This document shows positions 25,307 through 34,231 of a stretch of DNA of 64,000 nt, one piece after another (positions within the stretch are counted from its first letter, which is position 1; every line of letters starts with the position of its first letter). Under the pieces are notes generated by a model, which did no database searches, had not been told where the DNA came from, and saw nothing but the letters and a program-made list of their open reading frames with translations. Position numbers and translations under genes: made by a program. Source of the stretch: Chromobacterium rhizoryzae (GTDB lineage Bacteria > Pseudomonadota > Gammaproteobacteria > Burkholderiales > Chromobacteriaceae); the NCBI RefSeq assembly GCF_020544465.1, contig NZ_CP066126.1, positions 1,054,001-1,118,000 of the forward strand, read 5' to 3'.

Positions 25307-26446
25307 ATGGGGATGCTTGGACGCAAGCGCCGACTGGCGCTTTGTCTCTTGTTGTTGACGGCCCAGGCTTGGGCGGAGGAGGCGGCGCCGGCCGAAGGGT
25401 CTCAGCCCAAGACGGTGATCAAGCTGCCGCTGAAGTTGAAGCCGGCGGCGCCGGAAGCCCACAAGGCGGAGCCGGCCAAGCCGGCCGCGCCGGCGGCGGA
25501 ACACAAGACCGAGGCCAAGCCCGCCGCCAAGGCGGAGGCCAAAGCGGAGGCCAAAGCGGAGGCCAAGCCGGAGGCGAAGCACGCGGAAGCGAAACCGGCG
25601 GAGGCCAAGCCCGCTGAAGCCAAACACGCCGAGGCCAAACCGCCGGAGAAAATGGAACCGGCGGTGAAGATGGCGCCGCCGCCGGCGGCCAAGAATTTGA
25701 GCGAACCCAGCCCGGAAGTGCACGCGCCGGTGAAAAAGCGCCGCGTGGTCAAGCCCAGGCGCAAGGCGGTTGCTGCCGAGCACGGCGACGCGCACGCCGG
25801 CGCGCATTTGGCCTCCGAGGCCCAGCAAGTGCGCGGCGTGGTGGAGACCATAGTCGAAGCCAACGCCCGCTATATGAAGGCGCACGACAAAGCCTATTTT
25901 GAGCGCTTCGCCGAGCATCAGAGCCCGCGCGCCACCGTGGTGACTTGCTCGGATTCCCGAGTGCAAACCAATGCCTTCCACGGCGACGCGGTCAACGATC
26001 TGTTCATGGTGCGGGACATCGGCAATCAATTGGCCACCGCCGAGGGTTCGGTCGAATACGGGGTGAGGCATTTGCATACCCCCTTGCTGATCATCATCGG
26101 CCATGCCGCCTGCGGCGCGATCAAGGCCGCCTCCGGCGACTATGGCGGGCTGGAGCCGGCAATCCGCAAAGAGCTGTCCACCATCGACATTCCCAAGGGC
26201 ATAGACCCCACCAACGGCGCGCTGCTGAACGTCAACAATCAGGTGGAAACCGCGATCATGACCTACGCCGGTGAGGTGGAGGCGGGCAAGCTGGCGGTGC
26301 TGGGCGCGTTCTACGACTTCCGCAACGATCTGAAGCAAGGCTACGGCAAGCTGGTGATCACCAATCTGAACGGCGAGACCGATCCGGCCAAGATCCGCGA
26401 AATGAGCCGCGCCGGCCAGTTCTTCAAATACAGTTTCATGAAATAG
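25307..26446 (+). CDS. Exported beta-carbonic anhydrase with Lys/Ala/Pro-rich linker
   Basis: 379-aa protein: Sec signal peptide (residues 1-23), a long low-complexity Ala/Glu/Lys/Pro segment (about 40-125, repeated AEAKP/AEAKH units), a basic patch KKRRVVKPRRK, then a beta-class carbonic anhydrase (about 170-375) interconverting CO2 and bicarbonate. Zinc ligands are visible: C214 and D216 in CSDSR, with R218, and H266 and C269 in HAACGA. AAGGAG lies 6 nt before the ATG. Periplasmic beta carbonic anhydrases with a charged spacer are uncommon; the spacer may cross or bind peptidoglycan (inference). Single gene. Confidence 0.92.
   Translation: MGMLGRKRRLALCLLLLTAQAWAEEAAPAEGSQPKTVIKLPLKLKPAAPEAHKAEPAKPAAPAAEHKTEAKPAAKAEAKAEAKAEAKPEAKHAEAKPAEAKPAEAKHAEAKPPEKMEPAVKMAPPPAAKNLSEPSPEVHAPVKKRRVVKPRRKAVAAEHGDAHAGAHLASEAQQVRGVVETIVEANARYMKAHDKAYFERFAEHQSPRATVVTCSDSRVQTNAFHGDAVNDLFMVRDIGNQLATAEGSVEYGVRHLHTPLLIIIGHAACGAIKAASGDYGGLEPAIRKELSTIDIPKGIDPTNGALLNVNNQVETAIMTYAGEVEAGKLAVLGAFYDFRNDLKQGYGKLVITNLNGETDPAKIREMSRAGQFFKYSFMK
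25511..25645 (+). repeat. Short tandem coding repeats in the carbonic anhydrase gene
   Basis: Imperfect 12-15-base units built on GCGGAGGCCAAA, encoding AEAK/AEAKP/AEAKH. Such units can expand or shrink in frame and change linker length. Confidence 0.75.
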
Positions 26447-26472
26447 CGGCGCGCCGCATTTCCGCTTCGCCC

Positions 26473-26502
26473 ATGGCCGCCGACAGGCGGCCATTCTATT
26501 TG
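26473..26502 (+). terminator. Terminator after carbonic anhydrase gene
   Basis: ATGGCCGCC-GACA-GGCGGCCAT hairpin followed by TCTATTTG, 26 bases after the stop. The rest of the 428-base gap before adhE is AT-rich and holds the two palindromes at 26773-26818. Confidence 0.6.
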
Positions 26503-26772
26503 CGCGGCGTCGGCGCGGTAGCGTCGCCGTTACAGCCGATGCGCGCGCTTTTCCCCTCATGATTCCGGTTGTGACATTTTTTCTCCGCTTAATCCGTATT
26601 TGTTTGGCAATGCGCAAAAACGAATATCGTTTTTTCGCTTAGCATGGACTTATTGATGCCGCCGCTATGGTTTCGCGTTTGCGGGCGACAGGGTTTTTCG
26701 GTGTTGAAAGCGTATCGCTGTAATGCGCTTGCTACAAAAAAGTTTTGAAGCGATGAGAATGGGCGGTGAATG

Positions 26773-26818
26773 GACAATATTATTGTCTAGATTTTATTTT
26801 CATAAATGAAAATAAAAT
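26773..26818. promoter_or_regulatory. Two adjacent palindromes upstream of adhE
   Basis: GACAATA-T-TATTGTC (26773-26787) is followed after 3 bases by a 28-bp dyad with 13-bp perfect arms (ATTTTATTTTCAT, 26791-26803, and complement 26806-26818). They lie 57-102 bases before the adhE ATG and look like operator sites for a fermentation or redox regulator. They do not match the Rex or FNR consensus. Confidence 0.5.
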
Positions 26819-26874
26819 GTCGCTAATTAGTCATTCTCTCGCTGCGACAGGTTTAACTGTTTGGGAGACTTGAA

Positions 26875-29544
26875 ATGACCGTTGGCAATGAACTGGAACT
26901 GGACGCGCTGGTGGCGCGGGTGAAAAAGGCGCAGGCCGCGTTTGCCGGCTTCAGCCAGGAGCAGGTGGACCACATCTTCCGCTCCGCGGCGCTGGCCGCC
27001 GCGGACGCGCGGATACCGCTGGCCAAGATGGCGGTGGCGGAAACCGGCATGGGCGTGCTGGAGGACAAGGTGATCAAAAACCACTTCGCCTCCGAATACA
27101 TCTACAACAAGTACAAGGACGATAAAACCTGCGGCGTGCTGGCCGAGGACGACACCTTCGGCACCATCACCATCGCCGAGCCCATCGGCCTGATCTGCGG
27201 CATCGTGCCCACCACCAATCCCACCTCCACCGCCATCTTCAAGGCGTTGATCTCCTTGAAAACGCGCAACGGCATCATTTTCTCGCCGCATCCGCGCGCC
27301 AAGCGTTCCACTTGCGAGGCGGCGCGGCTGGTGTTGCAGGCGGCGGTGGCGGCCGGCGCGCCGCCGGACATCATCGGCTGGATAGACGAGCCCTCGGTGG
27401 CGCTATCCAATCAGCTGATGCATCACCCCGACCTCAATCTGATCCTGGCCACCGGCGGGCCGGGCATGGTGCGCGCCGCCTATTCTTCCGGCAAGCCCGC
27501 CATCGGCGTGGGCGCCGGCAACACCCCGGCGGTGATAGACGAGACCGCCGACATCAAGCGCGCCGTCGCCTCCATCCTGATGTCCAAGACTTTCGACAAC
27601 GGCGTGGTCTGCGCGTCCGAGCAGTCCGTCATCATCGTCGATGAAATCTACGAGGCGGTGCGCGAGCGCTTCGCCAAGCACGGCGGCTACATCCTGTCCA
27701 AGCGCGAAGCGGAGGCGGTGCGCAAGGTGATTCTGCAGGACGGCAGCCTCAACGCCGCCATCGTCGGCCAGAGCGCGGCCAAGATCGCCGCGATGGCCGG
27801 CATCGAAGCGCCGCCGGCCACCAAGGTGCTGATCGGCGAAGTCAGCGATGTGTCCGCCGCCGAGGCCTTTGCGCATGAAAAGCTGTCGCCGACGCTGGCG
27901 ATGTACCGCGCCGGCGATTTCATCGACGCTTGCGACAAGGCCGCGGCGCTGGTGGCGATGGGCGGCATCGGCCACACCTCGGCGCTGTACACCGACCAGG
28001 ATCTGCAAGGCGAGCGCATCCGCTACTTCGGCGACAAGATGAAGACCGCGCGCATCCTGATCAACACGCCGTCGTCCCAAGGCGGCATCGGCGACCTCTA
28101 CAACTTCAGCCTGGCGCCGTCGTTGACGCTGGGCTGCGGCTCCTGGGGCGGCAACTCGATCTCGGAGAACGTCGGCCCCAAACACCTGATCAACAAGAAA
28201 ACCGTGGCCAAGAGGGCGGAGAACATGTTGTGGCATAAGCTGCCCAAGTCGATTTACTTCCGCCGCGGCTGCCTGCCGGTGGCCTTGGAGGATCTGTCCG
28301 GCAAACGCCGCTGTCTGATCGTCACCGGCCAGTATCTGTTCGACAACGGCTTCGTCGACGAGCCCATCCGCCTGCTGAAGAAAATGGGTCTGGAGGTGGA
28401 AGTGTTCTTCGAGGTGCCGGCCGATCCCACGCTGGCGGTGGTGCGCAAGGGCGCGGACCTGGCCCACGCCTTCAAGCCGGACGTGATCATGGCCTTGGGC
28501 GGCGGTTCGCCCATGGACGCGGCCAAGATCATCTGGGTGATGTACGAACACCCGGAAGTGCATTTCGAAGACCTCGCGCTGCGTTTCATGGACATCCGCA
28601 AACGGATTTACCAGTTCCCCAAACTGGGACGCAAGGCGGAGTTGGTGGCCGTGCCCACCACCTCCGGCACCGGTTCGGAAGTGACGCCGTTCGCCGTGGT
28701 CACCGACGAGAACACCGGGGTCAAATACCCGATCGCCGACTACGAGCTGACGCCGAACATGGCGATTGTCGACGCCAATCTGGTGATGAATATGCCCAAG
28801 TCGCTGACCGCCTTCGGCGGCATCGACGCGGTGACCCACGCGCTGGAGGCCTACGCCTCGGTGATGGCCAACGAGTATTCCGACCCTCAGGCCTTGCAGG
28901 CCTTGAAGATGCTCAAGGACTATCTGCCGTCCGCCTACCGCAACGGCGCCGGAGACCCCAAGGCGCGCGAGCAGGTGCACAATGCCGCCACCATCGCCGG
29001 CATCGCCTTCGCCAACGCCTTCCTCGGCGTCTGCCACTCGATGGCGCACAAGATAGGCGCCGAGTTCGGCCTGGCCCACGGTCTGGCCAACGCGCTCTTG
29101 ATCAGCAATGTGATCCGCTACAACGCGGCCGACGTGCCGACCAAGCAGACCGCCTTCAGCCAGTACGACCGGCCCAAGAGCGTGGCGCGCTACGCTGAAA
29201 TCGCCCGCCATCTGGGCCTGGAAGCCAGCCGCGACCACGAGCGGGTGGAGAAGTTGATCGAGTGGGTGGACGAGCTCAAGCGCACACTGGACATTCCGGC
29301 GTCCATCCAGGCCGCCGGCGTGGCCGAGGCGGATTTCCTGGCCAAGGTGGACTTGCTGGCGGAAGCCGCTTTCGATGACCAGTGCACCGGCGCCAACCCG
29401 CGTTATCCGCTGATCAGCGAACTGAAGCAGCTGCTGTTGGACAGCTATTACGGCCGCGCCTACAAGGAAAGCTGGGAGCGCGAAGCCGGCGCGGAGGCCA
29501 AGCCGGACGCGCGCCCGGCCAAGGGCAAGCTCAAGGCGGTGTGA
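26875..29544 (+). CDS. adhE: Bifunctional acetaldehyde-CoA / alcohol dehydrogenase
   Basis: 889-aa fermentative enzyme reducing acetyl-CoA to acetaldehyde and then ethanol, regenerating NAD+. The N-terminal aldehyde dehydrogenase half (to about 440) carries the catalytic Cys246 in NGVVCASEQ and a nucleotide-binding GVGAGNTPAVI. The C-terminal iron-dependent alcohol dehydrogenase half (about 455-870) carries GGGSPMDAAK, TTSGTGSEVTPFAV and the iron-site stretch HSMAHKIGAEFGLAHGLANALL. Length matches full AdhE, which forms spirosome filaments. GGGAGACTTG precedes the ATG. Confidence 0.97.
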   Translation: MTVGNELELDALVARVKKAQAAFAGFSQEQVDHIFRSAALAAADARIPLAKMAVAETGMGVLEDKVIKNHFASEYIYNKYKDDKTCGVLAEDDTFGTITIAEPIGLICGIVPTTNPTSTAIFKALISLKTRNGIIFSPHPRAKRSTCEAARLVLQAAVAAGAPPDIIGWIDEPSVALSNQLMHHPDLNLILATGGPGMVRAAYSSGKPAIGVGAGNTPAVIDETADIKRAVASILMSKTFDNGVVCASEQSVIIVDEIYEAVRERFAKHGGYILSKREAEAVRKVILQDGSLNAAIVGQSAAKIAAMAGIEAPPATKVLIGEVSDVSAAEAFAHEKLSPTLAMYRAGDFIDACDKAAALVAMGGIGHTSALYTDQDLQGERIRYFGDKMKTARILINTPSSQGGIGDLYNFSLAPSLTLGCGSWGGNSISENVGPKHLINKKTVAKRAENMLWHKLPKSIYFRRGCLPVALEDLSGKRRCLIVTGQYLFDNGFVDEPIRLLKKMGLEVEVFFEVPADPTLAVVRKGADLAHAFKPDVIMALGGGSPMDAAKIIWVMYEHPEVHFEDLALRFMDIRKRIYQFPKLGRKAELVAVPTTSGTGSEVTPFAVVTDENTGVKYPIADYELTPNMAIVDANLVMNMPKSLTAFGGIDAVTHALEAYASVMANEYSDPQALQALKMLKDYLPSAYRNGAGDPKAREQVHNAATIAGIAFANAFLGVCHSMAHKIGAEFGLAHGLANALLISNVIRYNAADVPTKQTAFSQYDRPKSVARYAEIARHLGLEASRDHERVEKLIEWVDELKRTLDIPASIQAAGVAEADFLAKVDLLAEAAFDDQCTGANPRYPLISELKQLLLDSYYGRAYKESWEREAGAEAKPDARPAKGKLKAV

Positions 29545-29562
29545 GTCCCGCAGCCGTCCGCC

Positions 29563-29594
29563 AAGCCGCCGCGCCTCAGCCCGGCGGCTTTTTC
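29563..29594 (+). terminator. Terminator after adhE
   Basis: AAGCCGCCG and CGGCGGCTT arms with a 10-base loop, followed by TTTTC, between convergent adhE and the chemoreceptor gene. Confidence 0.75.
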
Positions 29595-29604
29595 ACGGCG
29601 CGGC

Positions 29605-31002
29605 TCAGTATTTGAAATAACCTATGGTCTGCGCCAGCTCCACCGCCTGCTCGCTCATGCCGCGCGCGGTGGCGGTCAGCTGTTCCGACGCCGCGGCGTT
29701 GGCCTGCATGGAACGGCTGATTTCGCTGACGCCCTGATTGATCTGCTCCACCCGCTGCGCCTGCTGGTTGGAGGACTGATTGATTTCCTGCACGAAGCTG
29801 GCGGTGCTCTGTATCGTCGGCAACATCTGATTGAACAGTTCGCCCGCGTGTTCGGCGCGGCGCACGCTGCTTTGCGTCAGCTGGCTGATTTCCTTGGCCG
29901 CCTGCTGGCTGCGCGCCGCCAGCTTGCGCACTTCGCCGGCCACCACTGCGAAGCCGCGGCCGTGTTCGCCGGCGCGCGCCGCCTCGATCGCCGCGTTCAG
30001 CGCCAGCAGATTGGTCTGGTAGGCGATGTCGTCGATGATCAGCACCTTGTTGGCGATGTCCCACATCGCGGCGATGGTCTCGTCCACCGCCTGGCCGCCG
30101 GCCGCCGCGTGCCTGCTGCTGTCGCTGGCCATCTGATCCGTGGTGCGGGCGTCGTCCCGGTTCTTCCACACGAAGGCGGAAATCTGTTCCAGGCTGGCGC
30201 TGTTCTTGTCGATGTTGTTGGCCTGCTCCGACGCTTGCTGGCTCAGGGTGTCCACCGCCTGGCTGATCTGGCGCGCGGCGTTGGCCAGGTCCGAGGAAAA
30301 AGCGTCGATATGCGCCAGAATGCCGGCCAGCTTGGCGACCAGCCGGCGAGTGGATTCGGCCAGATCGCCCAGTTCGTCCTGGCTGGCGTAGCGCGGCGGC
30401 GCGGTCAGATCGCCGTCGGCGATGGCGTGCAGCGCCTGGCTCACCTCGCGGATGGGCCGGTGCAGCAGGCGGCGCACCAGCAGGGACAGCACCAGGACGG
30501 TGACCAGGTCCAGCAGCAGGATTTCCGCCGTCACCCGCCACAGCACCGCGCGCAGTTTCTCGCGGATTTCTTCCGTGGACACTTGCAGGCTCAGCTTGCC
30601 GACGACGCGCGCGGTCGCGCCGTCGTGAAAGACCACGGCGCGTTCGCGCGTCAGGTCCGCGTCCGGCGCCGGAGCGGCGCCGCGCAGCAGCGAGCCGTCG
30701 GCCTCGCGGCGGTAGCCGGCGAAGGGAACGCCGTTGGCGTCGCGGACGAACACGCCGCGGAGCGCGCGTTTGCCCATCTCAGCCTCCAGCACCCGCAAGC
30801 CTTGCGCGCTGTCGAAATTCCACATGGGTCCGGCCAGATTCGCCGCCAGCCGCGCGCTGATCGCGGCGATTTCTCCGTCCAGTTCCTGACGCAGTTCCTG
30901 TTGGGTGCGCCAATAGTCCAGCGCGCCGAAGGCCGCCAGCAGGGCGGACATGATGAGCATGAAGGCCAGGTTGAGCTTCAGGCTGATGCTGTGGTGCCGC
31001 AT
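29605..31002 (-). CDS. Methyl-accepting chemotaxis protein
   Basis: 465-aa inner-membrane chemoreceptor: membrane segment 1 (about residues 8-28), a periplasmic sensor domain of about 125 residues, membrane segment 2 (155-177), a HAMP domain (178-230) and a cytoplasmic coiled-coil with the conserved hairpin tip around 323-362 (IDDIAYQTNLLALNAAIEAA, then RAGEHGRGFAVVAGEVRKLA). The signalling domain is short. The periplasmic sensor has no motif I recognise, so the ligand is unknown. The protein ends in ELAQTIGYFKY, with no CheR-docking pentapeptide. Confidence 0.95.
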   Translation of the reverse strand: MRHHSISLKLNLAFMLIMSALLAAFGALDYWRTQQELRQELDGEIAAISARLAANLAGPMWNFDSAQGLRVLEAEMGKRALRGVFVRDANGVPFAGYRREADGSLLRGAAPAPDADLTRERAVVFHDGATARVVGKLSLQVSTEEIREKLRAVLWRVTAEILLLDLVTVLVLSLLVRRLLHRPIREVSQALHAIADGDLTAPPRYASQDELGDLAESTRRLVAKLAGILAHIDAFSSDLANAARQISQAVDTLSQQASEQANNIDKNSASLEQISAFVWKNRDDARTTDQMASDSSRHAAAGGQAVDETIAAMWDIANKVLIIDDIAYQTNLLALNAAIEAARAGEHGRGFAVVAGEVRKLAARSQQAAKEISQLTQSSVRRAEHAGELFNQMLPTIQSTASFVQEINQSSNQQAQRVEQINQGVSEISRSMQANAAASEQLTATARGMSEQAVELAQTIGYFKY

Positions 31003-31019
31003 GGGTGCATGCTCCCGGC

Positions 31020-31043
31020 TCGATAAACCGATTCAACGCTTTA
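31020..31043 (-). promoter_or_regulatory. Weak sigma-28 (FliA)-like promoter of the chemoreceptor gene
   Basis: On the minus strand TAAA and CGA are spaced as in the FliA consensus TAAA-N15-GCCGATAA, but the rest of the -10 element does not match. Offered because chemoreceptors are usually FliA-dependent. Confidence 0.25.
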
Positions 31044-31211
31044 TTGATAGCACCTGTCGGCTTGGGCCGGGCCGCCGGATGCCGGCGGCGGAAACGGCGG
31101 CGGGGCTTGCGTTAAATCCTTATGGCATTAAGCGGGGACGCTTGATCACAAAGCGTCGCGTTTATGCCTTTTGCGCGCATGTATATTCTGAAACATGACA
31201 TGACAAGGGTC

Positions 31212-31250
31212 TTGAGGTAATCTCGACCCCCATGTGTTATGGGCCATAAC
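31212..31250 (+). promoter_or_regulatory. Candidate promoter with operator upstream of the permease gene
   Basis: TTGAGG (31212-31217) and TGTTAT (31235-31240) are 17 bases apart. A 15-bp palindrome GTTATGG-G-CCATAAC (31236-31250) covers the -10 and the start point, the classic place for a repressor. The resulting leader of about 240 nt contains MITE copy 3. Confidence 0.45.
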
Positions 31251-31292
31251 GACAATCCAAAGCCATAGCACCGGCGGCGGCGCTGCCGTTTA

Positions 31293-31431
31293 CCTGTTCA
31301 AAGTTTGCTGCGCTTCGTGAAAGCCGGCGCGGCGAGTACCGCTGCGAAACGCCGATGTGCCTTGTGCGCCGTGCGCTTTCTCAGCCGTTTTCGCCTTGTC
31401 TCGCTCTTGCACGCGACGCTTTGAACAGGCC
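31293..31431 (+). repeat. MITE-like element, copy 3
   Basis: 139-bp divergent copy, starting CCTGTTCAAAGTTTGCTGCG and ending CTTTGAACAGGCC, flanked by TTA on both sides (31290-31292, 31432-31434). The left tip GAA is missing. It lies in the probable 5' leader of the amino-acid permease gene. Confidence 0.75.
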
Positions 31432-31486
31432 TTAAGCGCCAAGGCCACAACCCTTACGCAATACAAAGACAGTTAAAGGAGCAACT

Positions 31487-32884
31487 ATGCAACCTGCTCA
31501 AGACACCCTGCACCGGGGTTTGGAAGAGCGGCATATCAACCTCATGGCCTTGGGCGCCACCATCGGCGTCGGCCTGTTTCTGGGATCGGCCACCGCCATC
31601 AAGATGGCCGGCCCCGCCATCATGCTGGCTTACGCCCTGGGCGGTTTCGCCATCTTCCTCATCATGCGCGCGCTGGGCGAAATGGCCATCCACAATCCGG
31701 TGGCCGGCTCATTCAGCCGCTACGCGCTGGATTACCTCGGCCCCTTGGCCGGCTACCTGACCGGCTGGAATTACTGGTTTCTGTGGCTGGTGACCTGCAT
31801 GGCGGAAATCACCGCCGTCGGCGTCTATATGGGCATCTGGTTCCCGGACATTCCGGCCTGGTACTGGGCGCTGGCCGCGCTGGTGGCCATGGGCGGCGTC
31901 AACTTCATCGCGGTCAAGGCTTATGGCGAATTCGAGTTCTGGTTCGCGCTGATCAAGATCGTCACCATCGTGCTGATGATCATCGGCGGCCTGGGCATGA
32001 TCGTGTTCGGCCTGGGACACGGCGGCGTGGCCACCGGCATCTCCAATCTGTGGAGCCACGGCGGCTTCATGCCCAACGGCTTTGGCGGCGTGCTGATGTC
32101 GCTGCAAATGGTGATGTTCGCCTACCTGGGCGTGGAAATGCTGGGCCTGACCGCTGGCGAAGCCAAGAACCCGAAGAAAGCGCTGGCCCGCGCCGTGGAT
32201 TCGGTGTTCTGGCGCATCCTGATTTTCTACATCGGCGCGCTGTTCGTGATCCTGGCGATTTATCCGTGGAACGAGCTGGGCACCCGCGGCAGCCCCTTCG
32301 TGCTCACTTTCGAGCAGCTGGGCATCCCCGCCGCCGCCGGCATCATCAACTTCGTGGTGCTCACCGCCGCGCTGTCCTCGTGCAATAGCGGCATTTTCAG
32401 CACCGGCCGCATGTTGTACAACCTGGCCCAGCAACAGCAGGCGCTGCCCATCTTCGCCAAAGTGTCGCGTCAGGGCGTGCCGGTGTTCGCCTTGCTGATG
32501 TCGGTGTTCGCGCTGTTGGTTGGCGTGCTGCTCAACTATCTGGCGCCCAAGGAAGTGTTCACCTGGCTGACCGCGATCTCCACCTTCGGCGCGATCTGGA
32601 CCTGGGTGATCATCCTGCTGGCCCAGCTGCGCTTCCGCCGCACCTTGAGCCGCGAGCAGCTGGCGGCGCTGGCCTACAAGATGCCGTTATGGCCGTATGG
32701 CTCCTACATCGCCATGGGCTTCCTGATCCTGGTGGTGGGCTTGATGGCCTATTTCCCGGATACCCGCATCGCCTTGATCATCGGCCCGGGTTGGCTGGCC
32801 TTCCTGGTGGTGGCCTATTATCTGTTGGGCTACAACAAGCGCAGCGCCGAGGAAGTGGCGCGGCTGGCGCAGAACGCTCGCTGA
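31487..32884 (+). CDS. Amino-acid permease (ProY/AroP-like, APC family)
   Basis: 465-aa inner-membrane amino-acid:proton symporter with 12 helices. It shows the AAT-family N-terminus LEERHINLMALGATIGVGLFLGS, with GATIGVGLFLGS as the substrate-binding break of helix 1, and GEMAIHNPVAGSFSRYA. The whole resembles proline-specific permease ProY more than the aromatic or GABA permeases, but specificity is an inference. AAAGGAG lies 8 nt before the ATG. Monocistronic, with a strong terminator. Confidence 0.9.
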   Translation: MQPAQDTLHRGLEERHINLMALGATIGVGLFLGSATAIKMAGPAIMLAYALGGFAIFLIMRALGEMAIHNPVAGSFSRYALDYLGPLAGYLTGWNYWFLWLVTCMAEITAVGVYMGIWFPDIPAWYWALAALVAMGGVNFIAVKAYGEFEFWFALIKIVTIVLMIIGGLGMIVFGLGHGGVATGISNLWSHGGFMPNGFGGVLMSLQMVMFAYLGVEMLGLTAGEAKNPKKALARAVDSVFWRILIFYIGALFVILAIYPWNELGTRGSPFVLTFEQLGIPAAAGIINFVVLTAALSSCNSGIFSTGRMLYNLAQQQQALPIFAKVSRQGVPVFALLMSVFALLVGVLLNYLAPKEVFTWLTAISTFGAIWTWVIILLAQLRFRRTLSREQLAALAYKMPLWPYGSYIAMGFLILVVGLMAYFPDTRIALIIGPGWLAFLVVAYYLLGYNKRSAEEVARLAQNAR

Positions 32885-32904
32885 GCGCGCGCCGCCGTCT
32901 TGTC

Positions 32905-32933
32905 AGCCCGCTCTCTTGGAGCGGGCTTTTTTG
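32905..32933 (+). terminator. Terminator after the permease gene
   Basis: AGCCCGCTC-TCTTG-GAGCGGGCT followed by TTTTTTG. Confidence 0.9.
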
Positions 32934-32937
32934 CGTC

Positions 32938-33381
32938 TTAACGCGGCAGCCAGCTGCCGCTCAACGAGTAATCGCCGGCTTGCTGCCGCGTGGGGCCGCT
33001 GAGCGGATGGGCCGGCGGCGGCGCGTGCTGCCCGCAGTCGCTCTGGCCGAAGCAGCGCGGCAGCGGGTTGAAGCCGGGGCAGCCCGGCGGCGGGTTGACG
33101 CCGACGCAATGCTGCATTTGCTCTCTTTGCCGCCGCTCCAGCAGGCTGGGGCTGCGTATTTCGGCCTTGACCGAGAAATCCGGACCGGCGTCCAGGTTCT
33201 TCAATTGCACCGCGCCCTTGTACTTGAGCGCTTTATCGGTTTTGTCCTTCGCCTTCATCGACGGCTTGGCGCGCGTCTCCCAAGGGTCTTTGACGGCGAA
33301 GTCGTAAGAAGGCAGAGGCGCCGCCGCCAGGCTCGCGCTCAAGGCGGCCAGCGACAGCAATAGGGCGTGTCTACACTGCAT
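32938..33381 (-). CDS. Hypothetical exported protein, Pro/Cys-rich C-terminus
   Basis: 147-aa protein with a Sec signal peptide (residues 1-20, ending ASLAAA). The mature part begins PLPSYDFAVKDPWETRAKP, has a charged middle, and then a segment with four cysteines (HCVGVNPPPGCPGFNPLPRCFGQSDCG) that could form two disulfides. I recognise no family. It is convergent with the permease gene and alone; upstream of it, to 33628, the sequence holds only a probable promoter and then MITE copy 4. Confidence 0.65.
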   Translation of the reverse strand: MQCRHALLLSLAALSASLAAAPLPSYDFAVKDPWETRAKPSMKAKDKTDKALKYKGAVQLKNLDAGPDFSVKAEIRSPSLLERRQREQMQHCVGVNPPPGCPGFNPLPRCFGQSDCGQHAPPPAHPLSGPTRQQAGDYSLSGSWLPR

Positions 33382-33628
33382 GATGGATCTTTGTCCTGCG
33401 GTGGCAATGCCGCTGGCGCCCGGCTGCTGCCAGGCAGGGAGGGGCGCGCGGAATGCTCTTGTTGGGGGAATTGGCTGGCGCGGCCGTGGCCGCGGTGGCT
33501 GAACGCCGCTCCTGTAAATTTCAATGGGAGCGGGCGGATGCTTTTTATAACATTAAAGTTTTTCAGCTGGCAATAAGATGCAATGACAGGCGAAGCGGCG
33601 CGCGGCTTAATCAGCAGGCCGCGGCTTA

Positions 33629-33771
33629 GAACCTGTTTACGATCTCGCGAGCTAAGGCGAGGCAAGGCGAAAACGGCTGAGAAAGCGGAATGTACACGTG
33701 GTACATGAGCATTTCGAAGGCGTGCTCGCCGTGTAAGGCTCCACGACGCGCAGCAGATCGTAAACCGGTTC
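33629..33771 (-). repeat. MITE-like element, copy 4
   Basis: 143-bp copy in the opposite orientation to copies 1-3, with ends GAACCTGTTTACGATCT and its near-complement, flanked by TTA (33626-33628, 33772-33774). It contains the internal palindrome TGTACACGTGGTACA. It lies between two divergent genes, 28 bases before the next CDS, so it may affect that gene's leader. Confidence 0.85.
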
Positions 33772-33801
33772 TTAGGCCGTTCACACTCACGGAGATTTTC
33801 T

Positions 33802-34143
33802 ATGGCGCATTATCTGGTGGAATTGTACAGCCCGAAGCCGGCTTGGCTGGCCTTGAGTTTTTTGCACCGCACCGACTTCCTGGATCAGGTCAAAAGCAAT
33901 ATCGAGGCGCTGCCCGGCCTGGGCATTCAACTGCTGACCTTGAGCCAGATCGCGGCCGACGCCGATCAGGCGGCGCCCTATCGCTTCCTGGGCGTGTGGA
34001 GCCTGCCTGACCAAGAGGCCTGTGAGGGGATGCTGGCCGGCATCCGCGCCAGCGGCTGGTACGATTATTTCGATCACGTCAACGCGGTGGGCGCGGCCGG
34101 CGGCGTGGACGTGCATCTGGCGGACCTGCTGCAAGTCAAGTAA
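33802..34143 (+). CDS. Small conserved protein (DUF6616-like)
   Basis: 113-aa cytoplasmic protein, starting HYLVELYSPKPAWLALS and ending with SGWYDYFDHVNAVGAAGGVD. It looks like a dimeric alpha-beta barrel domain, resembling proteins labelled DUF6616 (from memory). No catalytic motif is evident. MITE copy 4 ends 28 bases before the start, and the weak ribosome site lies within those bases. Confidence 0.7.
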   Translation: MAHYLVELYSPKPAWLALSFLHRTDFLDQVKSNIEALPGLGIQLLTLSQIAADADQAAPYRFLGVWSLPDQEACEGMLAGIRASGWYDYFDHVNAVGAAGGVDVHLADLLQVK

Positions 34144-34158
34144 GCGCTTTGGAAACCG

Positions 34159-34190
34159 TTGCGGACGGCAGCTTGGGCTGTCGTCCGCAA
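34159..34190. terminator. Hairpin between convergent genes
   Basis: TTGCGGACG and CGTCCGCAA arms (with an inner CAGC/GCTG stem) lie between the DUF6616-like gene and the convergent unknown gene. There is no clear T run, so termination is only probable. Confidence 0.4.
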
Positions 34191-34231
34191 AGAGACGTCA
34201 AGGGCGGCCGGCGGACAGCCGGCCGTTCCGC

